A DNA stretch of 64,000 nucleotides from the NCBI RefSeq assembly GCF_900109345.1, contig NZ_FNZN01000003.1, positions 124,001 to 188,000 on the forward strand, written 5' to 3'. The notes below the pieces were generated by a model. The model was given only the letters and a program-made list of their open reading frames with translations. It was not told the origin of the DNA and searched no databases. This stretch comes from Maribacter orientalis (GTDB lineage: Bacteria; Bacteroidota; Bacteroidia; Flavobacteriales; Flavobacteriaceae). Below, piece after piece: positions 8,671 through 16,347 of the stretch. The position numbers and the translations under genes were made by a program. Position 1 is the stretch's first letter. Every line of letters begins with the position of its first letter.

Positions 8671-9485
8671 AACTGATTTACTACAGTTCTAAGTGCTACC
8701 AAGTCAGTCAACAACTTTTTCATCAATCCCAAATCAAGCATATTAGCACCATCACTTTTTGCATTGGCACAATCGAAATGGGTTTCTATGAAAAGTCCGT
8801 CTACACCTGCAGCAATTCCTGCTCGTGCCATAGTACCAATTAGTGCTGGTCTACCACCTGTAACACCTGAAGATTGATTGGGTTGTTGTAATGAATGGGT
8901 TACATCTAAAACTACAGGGGCATATTGTTTCATGGTCGGTACACCTCTAAAATCAACAATCATATCTTGGTAACCGAACATAGTACCACGGTCGGTAATA
9001 ATAGCTTGTTGGTTGCCTGTTTCGGTAACTTTATTTACCGCATGTTTCATACTTTCAGGACTCATAAACTGTCCTTTTTTGATGTTTACAGTTTTTCCTG
9101 TTTCAGCAGCTGCAACGACTAAATCGGTTTGGCGCGCTAAAAAAGCAGGAATTTGTAGCACATCTACATATTCAGCTGCCATAACGGCATCTTGTTCTGT
9201 ATGAATATCCGTTACGGTCGGAATTTTAAAAGTTTCAGAAACTTTACGTAAAATCTTCAATGCCTTTTCATCCCCAATACCCGTAAATGAATCTAACCGA
9301 CTGCGGTTTGCTTTTTTAAAACTTCCTTTGAATACATAGGGAATTTTAAGATCATCTGTTATGGTAACAATATGCTCTGCAATACGTAAGGCCATATCTT
9401 CACCCTCAATGGCACAAGGTCCAGAAAGTAGAAAAAAGTTATTACTATCGGTATGTTTTATTTGAGGTATTAAAGAAAGGTTCAT
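8667..9485 (-). CDS. kdsA: 3-deoxy-8-phosphooctulonate synthase
   Basis: Condenses phosphoenolpyruvate and arabinose 5-phosphate to KDO-8-phosphate for lipid A and LPS core synthesis. About 272 residues, usual for the family. Motifs are GPCAIEG (22-28), the arabinose-phosphate loop KGSFKKANRSR (53-63) and ETHFDCANAKSDG near the C-terminus. The Cys in GPCAIE is a metal ligand in the metal-dependent class (the metal-independent E. coli enzyme has Asn), so a metal-dependent enzyme is predicted. I chose the ATG at 9485, not 9506, because a TATCTTTG box at 9504-9511 would lie within the longer reading and MNLSLIPQ fits the family start. Confidence 0.92.
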   Translation of the reverse strand: MNLSLIPQIKHTDSNNFFLLSGPCAIEGEDMALRIAEHIVTITDDLKIPYVFKGSFKKANRSRLDSFTGIGDEKALKILRKVSETFKIPTVTDIHTEQDAVMAAEYVDVLQIPAFLARQTDLVVAAAETGKTVNIKKGQFMSPESMKHAVNKVTETGNQQAIITDRGTMFGYQDMIVDFRGVPTMKQYAPVVLDVTHSLQQPNQSSGVTGGRPALIGTMARAGIAAGVDGLFIETHFDCANAKSDGANMLDLGLMKKLLTDLVALRTVVNQF

Positions 9486-9503
9486 TGGTCGAATATTTTT
9501 GAA

Positions 9504-9511
9504 CAAAGATA
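9504..9511 (-). promoter_or_regulatory. Putative -7 box for kdsA
   Basis: The minus strand reads TATCTTTG, a full match to TAnnTTTG, 18 bases before the kdsA ATG at 9485. It supports the shorter start. Confidence 0.5.
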
Positions 9512-9569
9512 CTATTTTCAGAAGCTACCTGTTCTATAAGGATAAGATTGTTGAAAACCCAAATCCGAA

Positions 9570-10136
9570 ATGTTTTTTAAATATACTTCAGCCCTGCATT
9601 TGTTTTTTATAGTAATTAGCCAAGCGAATGCGCAATTTGGGAAAAATTGTGAATTACGGCAGGTGAAAATCAACTTGATGAATCCTGGGTTTGAATACGA
9701 GATGGCATTAGGAACCAATACAACTTTTGATATTAAAGCTGGTTTGCAAGTTGCAATAGATCCGCTGCTGCCAGATGTGTATGAAGAGTTGGCATTTTTA
9801 CCAACATTAGCAGGCCAATATCGCTATTATTATAATTTCGAGAAACGGCAACGCAATAGAAAGCAGATTTATGGCAATTCGGCAAATTATGTCGCTCCTG
9901 CAACTGCCGTCTTTTTTCCGGGAACGCGTACAATAGAAAATGAAATTGTAAAAGGTGCCTTTGGTTATGCAGGTATAGTTACCGGCTTGCAACGTAGCTT
10001 TGATTCTGGATTCAATTTTTCTGTCGATGTGGGTGCTGCGTATTACATGGGGCAATTTGATAGTGCTATATATCCGGTTGCCAACTTAAGTATAGGTTGG
10101 ATCGTAAGTGAGAAACGTTGGTGTGTTGGCAGGTAG
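9570..10136 (+). CDS. Secreted outer-membrane-type protein, paralogue 1
   Basis: A 188-residue protein with a signal peptide (cleavage near SQANAQ). The mature part has barrel-like alternating strands and ends in a strand (NLSIGWIVSEKRW). It shares a clear central signature with the next gene: RYYYNFEKR followed by GNSANYVAPATAVFF, then a YAGIVTGLQRSFDSGFNFSVDVGAAYY segment. The domain is unknown to me; DUF3575-like barrel proteins look similar. It is the first of a tandem pair, 89 bases from the likely start of the second. Confidence 0.6.
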   Translation: MFFKYTSALHLFFIVISQANAQFGKNCELRQVKINLMNPGFEYEMALGTNTTFDIKAGLQVAIDPLLPDVYEELAFLPTLAGQYRYYYNFEKRQRNRKQIYGNSANYVAPATAVFFPGTRTIENEIVKGAFGYAGIVTGLQRSFDSGFNFSVDVGAAYYMGQFDSAIYPVANLSIGWIVSEKRWCVGR

Positions 10137-10225
10137 TGTCGCAAGTATTTTCTTAATATTTCATTAAATCAGGTGGTTACGTTTTTATTAACGATTAGTT
10201 TTAAATGCAACTTCAATCAAACCAA

Positions 10226-10807
10226 ATGAAAAAAATTACGTTGTTTCTCCTCCTTTTTATAGTGAAGTTTGGTTATTCTCAAATCAATCGAATAACCGAG
10301 AAAGGTTCAGGAATCGTACATCTTGAACGACATCAATTCAAATTCGATTTGTTTAGTCCTGGTATGAGTTATGAGTTGGGACTTTTTAAGAATGTAAGTG
10401 CCTCCGGGGGACTAGGACTTGGTTACGCCACCTATGAGGAAGGGTATGCAATAGGTTTAACCTTACATACTAGGGTAAGGTATTATCATAATTTTAATAG
10501 AAGGATTGTCATGGACAAAAATGTCGCTGGTAATTCTGGAAATTACATTGCAGCAGCTCGGAGTATTTTCTTCTCCCCACTTCGATTGGCTACAAATATT
10601 GAGGGTCCGGATGATTTTAATCTTGGCGTTTACGGAGTAACGTATGGGATTCAAAGGACGTACGAAAGCGGATTTAATTTTAATGCTGAATTAGGTGCGG
10701 GTTATTACCGTGGGGACGGAGTACCGTCGGGATATGGTCCTCTGCTCAACTTTACCTTTGGTTGGGTGGCTACCAAACAAAAATCTAGAAAGCCGGTTTT
10801 TGATTAA
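10226..10807 (+). CDS. Secreted outer-membrane-type protein, paralogue 2
   Basis: About 193 residues from MKKITLFLLLF, which gives a clean signal peptide ending near GYSQ. An in-frame ATG at 10205 would add seven residues before it and is less likely. It is a paralogue of the upstream gene: RYYHNFNRR, GNSGNYIAAARSIFF and YGVTYGIQRTYESGFNFNAELGAGYY align in order. A glycine-rich strand pattern suggests a small outer-membrane barrel. Function unknown. The pair probably arose by tandem duplication. Confidence 0.6.
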   Translation: MKKITLFLLLFIVKFGYSQINRITEKGSGIVHLERHQFKFDLFSPGMSYELGLFKNVSASGGLGLGYATYEEGYAIGLTLHTRVRYYHNFNRRIVMDKNVAGNSGNYIAAARSIFFSPLRLATNIEGPDDFNLGVYGVTYGIQRTYESGFNFNAELGAGYYRGDGVPSGYGPLLNFTFGWVATKQKSRKPVFD

Positions 10808-10979
10808 ATAAGGAGGCTGTTTTTTTTATGAAATGATAGTTTTTCTACATATTTTAAAAGATGCTCAATTTGTTTGAAGGTTTAGTATTACTAAAAAGTT
10901 CTTAATCTGGAACAGAACCCTCTCAAAATCAATAAGATAAAAATAACATAAGATTAAGTGTAGCTATTGAAAATTGAAG

Positions 10980-10987
10980 TATCTTTG
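10980..10987 (+). promoter_or_regulatory. Putative -7 box for typA
   Basis: TATCTTTG matches TAnnTTTG and lies 19 bases before the typA ATG at 11007. An in-frame ATG at 10974 would place this box inside the gene, so the box decides the start. Confidence 0.5.
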
Positions 10988-11006
10988 CACGCTTAAAATA
11001 GACCTT

Positions 11007-12806
11007 ATGTCCACTACAAAGAATATTGCGATCATTGCGCACGTTGACCACGGTAAAACGACCTTGGTAGACAAAATAATGTACCACTGTAGCTTGTTTC
11101 GTGAAAACGAGAATACAGGCGATTTAATTTTGGATAATAATGATTTGGAACGAGAACGTGGTATTACCATTACCTCAAAGAATGTTTCCGTTATATATAA
11201 GGGTACTAAAATAAATATTATCGATACTCCTGGTCACGCCGATTTCGGTGGTGAAGTTGAGCGTGTATTGAACATGGCAGATGGTGTATTGTTATTGGTA
11301 GATGCATTTGAAGGACCAATGCCGCAAACCCGTTTTGTATTACAGAAAGCTATTGATTTAGGTTTAAAGCCTTGTGTAGTTATAAATAAAGTAGATAAGG
11401 AAAACTGTACTCCAGAAGAGGTACATGAAAAAGTTTTCGATTTAATGTTCGAACTAGGTGCTGAAGAATGGCAATTAGATTTCCCTACGGTCTATGGTTC
11501 TGCAAAGAACAATTGGATGAGTGATGATTGGAGAAATGAAACCAATAATATCGAGCCACTTTTAGATATGGTGATTGAGCACGTACCTACTTTCGAGCCT
11601 AAAGAAGGAAATACGCAAATGTTGATTACATCTTTAGATTTCTCTTCATTTACAGGTAGAATCGCTATTGGTAGATTACAAAGAGGAACTTTAAAAGAAG
11701 GACAACAGATTTCTTTGGTGAAACGTGATGGATCTATTGTGAAATCTAGAATTAAAGAACTTTTTATTTTTGAAGGACTTGGTCGTAAGAAAGTACAAGA
11801 AGTTGAAACGGGTGATATATGTGCTTTAGTAGGTGTAGAAGGCTTTGAAATTGGTGATACTGTTGCTGATTTAGAAAACCCTGAAGCATTAAAAACTATT
11901 ACTATTGACGAACCTACAATGAGTATGTTATTTACCATTAACGATAGTCCGTTTTTTGGACAGGATGGTAAATTTGTAACATCTAGACATATTAAGGATC
12001 GTTTGGCAAGAGAATTGGAAAAAAATCTTGCTTTACGTGTTAATGAAACTGATAGTGCTGATAAGTTTTTAGTATTCGGTCGTGGTGTATTACACCTTTC
12101 TGTTTTAATTGAAACTATGAGACGTGAAGGTTATGAATTGCAGATTGGGCAACCTCAAGTAATCATCAAAGAAATTGATGGTGCAAAATGTGAACCAATC
12201 GAGCACTTAACCATCGATTTGCCAGATGAGGTTTCTGGTAAGGCTGTAGAAATGGTATCTATCCGTAAAGGGGAGATGACTAAAATGGAAGCAAAAGGTA
12301 ATCGTATGTTATGCGAGTTCCAAATTCCATCACGTGGTATTATCGGTCTTCGTAATCAATTATTGACTGCAACGGCTGGTGAGGCTATTATGGCACACCG
12401 CTTTTTAGAGTATCAACCAATGAAGGGTGATATTCCTCAACGTCAAAATGGTTCATTAGTTTCTATGGAAAGAGGAAAAGCAATTCCTTATTCTATCGAT
12501 AAATTACAGGATCGTGGTAAGTTCTTCGTTGATCCAGGTGAGGATATTTATGAAGGTCAAGTAATCGGAGAAAATTCTCGAGGCGATGATATGACCGTGA
12601 ATATTACGAAAACTAAAAAGATGTCTAACGTACGTTCTTCAGGGGCAGATGATAAGGCTAAAATTGTACCTGCAATTAAGTTTTCTTTAGAGGAAGCTTT
12701 AGAATATATTCAGAAAGATGAATATGTTGAGGTTACTCCTAAACATTTACGTCTTCGTAAGATTTACTTAACGGAGAATGACCGTAAGCGTAACAAAATA
12801 GCATAA
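11007..12806 (+). CDS. typA: Ribosome-associated GTPase TypA/BipA
   Basis: A translational GTPase that binds the ribosome and aids assembly and stress adaptation. About 599 residues, the normal length. G motifs are AHVDHGKTT (G1, 11-19), RGITI (G2), DTPGHADFGGEVER (G3) and NKVDKEN (G4). They are followed by the EF-G-like domains and the BipA C-terminal region (RGIIGLRNQLLTATAGEAIM). The start at MSTTKNIAIIAHVDHG is preferred because the -7 box at 10980 lies between it and the upstream ATG. Monocistronic, closed by two strong terminators. Confidence 0.96.
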   Translation: MSTTKNIAIIAHVDHGKTTLVDKIMYHCSLFRENENTGDLILDNNDLERERGITITSKNVSVIYKGTKINIIDTPGHADFGGEVERVLNMADGVLLLVDAFEGPMPQTRFVLQKAIDLGLKPCVVINKVDKENCTPEEVHEKVFDLMFELGAEEWQLDFPTVYGSAKNNWMSDDWRNETNNIEPLLDMVIEHVPTFEPKEGNTQMLITSLDFSSFTGRIAIGRLQRGTLKEGQQISLVKRDGSIVKSRIKELFIFEGLGRKKVQEVETGDICALVGVEGFEIGDTVADLENPEALKTITIDEPTMSMLFTINDSPFFGQDGKFVTSRHIKDRLARELEKNLALRVNETDSADKFLVFGRGVLHLSVLIETMRREGYELQIGQPQVIIKEIDGAKCEPIEHLTIDLPDEVSGKAVEMVSIRKGEMTKMEAKGNRMLCEFQIPSRGIIGLRNQLLTATAGEAIMAHRFLEYQPMKGDIPQRQNGSLVSMERGKAIPYSIDKLQDRGKFFVDPGEDIYEGQVIGENSRGDDMTVNITKTKKMSNVRSSGADDKAKIVPAIKFSLEEALEYIQKDEYVEVTPKHLRLRKIYLTENDRKRNKIA

Positions 12807-12808
12807 GC

Positions 12809-12841
12809 AAAAAAAGCTCCTTATTTAAGGAGCTTTTTTTT
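12809..12841 (+). terminator. typA terminator, first hairpin
   Basis: The stem AGCTCCTTA/TAAGGAGCT (12815-12834) is flanked by A and T runs, directly after the typA stop codon. Confidence 0.85.
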
Positions 12842-12856
12842 GGTAGTATAGCGTAT

Positions 12857-12886
12857 AAAAGCCACCTTAAAAAGGTGGCTTTTTTT
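12857..12886 (+). terminator. Second hairpin after typA
   Basis: AAAGCCACCTT pairs with AAGGTGGCTTT and is followed by T residues. It forms a tandem terminator with the hairpin 20 bases before it. The remaining 200 bases up to the next gene hold nothing recognisable. Confidence 0.8.
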
Positions 12887-13106
12887 AATTCTGTTTGTTT
12901 AGTGAAACGGTAAAATTAAATAGTGGTGCTAAAAATCAGTCTTATAAATTGTTTATTAATGTCGATTGGTTAAGAATTATGTAAAATATTAGGTTACATT
13001 TTCCTACTTTCTTAATAATTCAATCATACCTTATTTTTCTTCGTTTTGAGTGTGAATTTTAGCTAATTTAAAGTACGATTTAAGCTAAACTCAAACTAAA
13101 AACATT

Positions 13107-13895
13107 ATGCAACTAGAAGGAAAAAATGTACTCATAACTGGTGGTACTAGAGGTATTGGAAAATGTATGATACAAGAACTTATTAAAGGTGGTGTTAGCA
13201 AGATTGCTGTGATTGCACGAGATAAGGAAAACTTAAAAAAATTATCGCAAGAATTTGATAGTGTGAAGTTTTTAAGAATTCCTGGAGATGTCGCCAATAT
13301 TGAAGTTTTACGTGAAGCTGTTGCGCGAATAGAAGATAAGTGGGGTCATTTAGATATCTTGATCAATAATGCAGGTGTGGTTTCTGCAGGTCCTTTAGAA
13401 GATATTCAAGATGAAGATGTATACGACCAAGTAGGTATCAATTATACAGCGGTACTTTTATTGACCAAATATTGTATTCCACTTCTAAAATCGGCAGAAG
13501 AAGGGGCGATTTTGAATATCTCTTCTGGCCTGGGTTTAATTGGAATGCCTTTCTATTCGGTGTATGGAAGTACAAAAGCTGCTATTCGCCAGTTCTCAGA
13601 TTCTATGCGTAGAGAACTTGCTCCTTTCAATATTTCTGTAACATGCGCATTTCCGACTGCTACAGATACCGATATGATGCAAAAATTCAAAGGTAGAAAA
13701 ATGGATTCGCCAGAGTTTGTGGCCGAACGCTCCATACAAGGTATGTTGAATAAAGAAATTCAAGTAATTTTTGGTGGTGAGGAACGACTTAAGGAAAATC
13801 GTCTGAATTTTGAGGCTCCTGCAGAACTGGATATGCTGGTGGCACAAAATTATGAGCAACGAAAAACAGCTAGTTTGGATCATAAAGCCGTTTGA
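13107..13895 (+). CDS. Short-chain dehydrogenase/reductase
   Basis: A 262-residue classical SDR. The cofactor turn TGGTRGIG is at 11-18, NNAG at 87-90, the catalytic Ser in NISSG near 139-140, and the YxxxK pair at Tyr153 and Lys157 (YGSTK). Acidic Asp61 after the fourth strand and IARDKENL suggest NADP or NAD is possible; the sequence does not settle it. It is followed 35 bases later by a lipoprotein gene on the same strand, so the two may be co-transcribed. Substrate unknown. Confidence 0.85.
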   Translation: MQLEGKNVLITGGTRGIGKCMIQELIKGGVSKIAVIARDKENLKKLSQEFDSVKFLRIPGDVANIEVLREAVARIEDKWGHLDILINNAGVVSAGPLEDIQDEDVYDQVGINYTAVLLLTKYCIPLLKSAEEGAILNISSGLGLIGMPFYSVYGSTKAAIRQFSDSMRRELAPFNISVTCAFPTATDTDMMQKFKGRKMDSPEFVAERSIQGMLNKEIQVIFGGEERLKENRLNFEAPAELDMLVAQNYEQRKTASLDHKAV

Positions 13896-13930
13896 TTTCT
13901 ACTTGAAAACCAACAAAACGGTAATTAACT

Positions 13931-14824
13931 ATGAGAGTATATTTCAAATTTTCAATTTTATTTCTATTTATTTTATCATGTAAGGAAACTACGAAACCTA
14001 CACAAGAATCACTGGTAAATGAAGTAACTGAAACTGATATTATCAGTATTCCTAAATCTTGGGTAGATGGAAGAGTAAATAAGGCTAAAGAAAAGTTAGG
14101 TACTTCTGAAGCAGGTGAAATTGTTTGGAACGCGATGGAAGCTCATGGCGGTTTGGATAGGTGGTATGCAAACGGACCACTTTCTTTTCGATTCAATTAT
14201 CAGCCTTTAGATGGAAAAACGGCTCGAGACAGTTACCAAACTTTAGATACATGGAGTAATAGGGCAGTGCATACCAGTGCAACTGATAGTACAGCTCATT
14301 TTGGTTGGACAGGAGAGCAAGCTTGGGTAAAAGCAAAAGATAGCACCTCTTTTGAATATGACACCAAATTTTGGGCGCTAACGCCGTTGTATTTTTATGG
14401 CCAACCTTTTGTGTTGAATGGTGAAGGGGTAAATTTAGAGTTGCTTCCAGAAGTGACTTATAAAGAGCAAAAGCAAGATGTGGTCAAGGTAACTTTTGAT
14501 GCTGGTACAGGTGATGCTCCTGATGATTATTATATACTATACTTTAGCAAAGAGTCACATAAACTTGTTGTTATACGTTATATCGTTTCTTATCCTGAGT
14601 ATTTTAAAGATGGTGGGCATGCACCTGAAAAGTTTATGGAAGTGATGGGCGAAAATACGGTTAATGGTATTTTGTTTCCGACGAGTTATAAAACGTATTG
14701 GTTAACGAAAGATAAAAAGCCTGGAGAGTATATTACTCAAATAGATGTTTCCAATGTTTCTTTCGAAAATGATTTACCAAAAGATTTTTTTGATGTTCCA
14801 AAAGATGCTAAAACTCTAAATTAA
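13931..14824 (+). CDS. Predicted lipoprotein (DUF6503-like)
   Basis: A 297-residue exported protein. A lipobox (LFILSC, Cys near 17) ends the signal peptide, so it should be lipid-anchored. The mature part begins with an acidic linker and continues with WNAMEAHGGLDRWYANGPLSF, the start of a beta-rich domain that I associate with the DUF6503 family of Bacteroidota lipoproteins, a LolA-like fold by appearance. It follows the SDR gene on the same strand. Function unknown. Confidence 0.6.
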   Translation: MRVYFKFSILFLFILSCKETTKPTQESLVNEVTETDIISIPKSWVDGRVNKAKEKLGTSEAGEIVWNAMEAHGGLDRWYANGPLSFRFNYQPLDGKTARDSYQTLDTWSNRAVHTSATDSTAHFGWTGEQAWVKAKDSTSFEYDTKFWALTPLYFYGQPFVLNGEGVNLELLPEVTYKEQKQDVVKVTFDAGTGDAPDDYYILYFSKESHKLVVIRYIVSYPEYFKDGGHAPEKFMEVMGENTVNGILFPTSYKTYWLTKDKKPGEYITQIDVSNVSFENDLPKDFFDVPKDAKTLN

Positions 14825-14848
14825 TAATTAGGACAGTTATTTAAAATA

Positions 14849-14881
14849 AAAAAATCCCAAAGTTATCTTTGGGATTTTTTT
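14849..14881. terminator. Bidirectional terminator
   Basis: AAAATCCCAAAG and CTTTGGGATTTT form a hairpin with A and T runs on either side. It lies between convergent genes ending at 14824 and 14901 and can serve both. Confidence 0.85.
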
Positions 14882-14900
14882 ATCTGCTTTATTTTAATAG

Positions 14901-15650
14901 TTACGCTTTCTTTGCTTTGTATTGCGAAGCTACCGCAGCACCTATAATGCCGGCATGATTTTGTAATTCTGCAGCAATGACCTTGGTTTCGATTTTTATT
15001 TGAGATTTAAACTGTTCGAAGTCTTTCGATGCACCACCACCAAGAATAATTAAATCTGGAGAAATAATTAATTCTACATATTCTAAAAATTTGTTGAATC
15101 TCTTACCCCATTTTTTATAGGAAAGTTTTTCTTTATCTTTTGCGGAACCCGCAGCCCATAATTCAATTTTCGAATATTTCTTATAAGGAATTTGGCCAAG
15201 TTCAAAATTAGGAATTAATCTACCATCTAAAAAGGCACCACTACCTAAACCGGTGCCAATGGTAATCATAACGACCAAACCTTTTTCGCCTTTACCAATG
15301 CCATAATTCATAGTGGCGTAACCCGCTGCATCAGCATCATTTATTACGGTAAAATCTAGTCCGGTTTTCTTTTCTAATAACTCTTCCACATTTACACCTA
15401 ACCAACTGGGGTCTAAATTACCAGTAGCTTTACAAACACCGTTTTTGATGATGGTTGGAAAACCACAACCCACTTTGCCTTTATAATTGAAATGGGCAAC
15501 AATTTCTGCAATAACATCGGCCATTGCGTCTGGTGTTCGAGGATTAGGAGTCGGAATTCGAAAGCGTTCAGAAATCATTTCTCCGGTTTCCGAATCAACC
15601 AACGCTCCTTTAATTCCAGAGCCACCTACATCAATACCAAGTAAAGTCAT
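14901..15650 (-). CDS. ppgK: Polyphosphate glucokinase (ROK family)
   Basis: A 249-residue ROK-fold kinase. The phosphate-1 loop [12 protein letters not shown] is at 5-16, the catalytic base region INDADAAG at 103-110 (Asp105), and the phosphate-2 loop [11 protein letters not shown] at 130-140. The basic stretch [18 protein letters not shown] and the short length match polyphosphate-glucose phosphotransferases, which make glucose 6-phosphate using polyphosphate or ATP. The CxCGxxGC zinc motif of many ROK regulators is absent, as in this subfamily. Monocistronic and convergent with the lipoprotein gene. Confidence 0.82.
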   Translation of the reverse strand: MTLLGIDVGGSGIKGALVDSETGEMISERFRIPTPNPRTPDAMADVIAEIVAHFNYKGKVGCGFPTIIKNGVCKATGNLDPSWLGVNVEELLEKKTGLDFTVINDADAAGYATMNYGIGKGEKGLVVMITIGTGLGSGAFLDGRLIPNFELGQIPYKKYSKIELWAAGSAKDKEKLSYKKWGKRFNKFLEYVELIISPDLIILGGGASKDFEQFKSQIKIETKVIAAELQNHAGIIGAAVASQYKAKKA

Positions 15651-15756
15651 TTTATTTTTCTTATGAAATACAAAGAAACGAAAAAGAATCGGCTCTTCGA
15701 AGTGGGTTTATAATGGAGATATATTTAATATGATTTTAAAAAAAATAGGGTATAAA

Positions 15757-15780
15757 AAAAAGGACTTAATGTCCTTTTAA
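15757..15780 (-). terminator. Terminator of the small secreted gene
   Basis: AAAAGGACTTAATGTCCTTTT forms a hairpin immediately downstream (minus strand) of the stop at 15788. Confidence 0.75.
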
Positions 15781-15787
15781 TCGTTCA

Positions 15788-16096
15788 TTATTGTGGCATA
15801 GTAAGCGCTATAATGGTGCTTACTTGAATTTCTTCATCATATTCGTCCATTTCGGTTTCTACAATGAAAGTGATAATGAATTGTTTGCCAATATATGTTT
15901 TGTCAGTTAAATTATATTTCTGGCTAACTTCATCGATTATATTGGCGAACTCTGCGTTATACCCGTCTTTATCTGTAAAAACATAAACGCCATCTTCAAA
16001 GCCTACTAAGGTTCCGTTCATTTTTTCTTCATCTTGGCAATAAACGCTTGATAATGAAGTAAGAGCTACGAATAATACTACTAAAATCGATTTCAT
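15788..16096 (-). CDS. Small secreted protein of unknown function
   Basis: A 102-residue protein with a signal peptide (cleavage near SVYCQ). The mature part is acidic (DEEKMN, EMDEYDEEI) with beta-prone segments. I recognise no domain. It has its own terminator and stands alone between ppgK and the divergent dikinase-like gene, with about 250 bases of AT-rich DNA in between. Confidence 0.55.
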   Translation of the reverse strand: MKSILVVLFVALTSLSSVYCQDEEKMNGTLVGFEDGVYVFTDKDGYNAEFANIIDEVSQKYNLTDKTYIGKQFIITFIVETEMDEYDEEIQVSTIIALTMPQ

Positions 16097-16347
16097 TTTT
16101 TTTAATTATTTAGTTTAGTTATTAATTTTTTTGGTCTTTATAACTTGTAAAAAAAGTTGCTACAAATGAACTATAAATAGTTGAATAACGATTTATTTTA
16201 TCATTTTATTATGAAAGATTTTTGTATTCCTAAATACCTGTACGCCAGTATGCTAATTTTGGTTTATTGGGTTAAAATAATTTGCCGTTACATAAGATTA
16301 TAGCTCAATTTGATACTACCTTTGATGAATAATTCAACACAATTCAA

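Noticed and set aside
11492..11938. Minus-strand frame of 148 codons
   Set aside because: Fully antisense to typA, low-complexity Ser and Pro composition, no start context.
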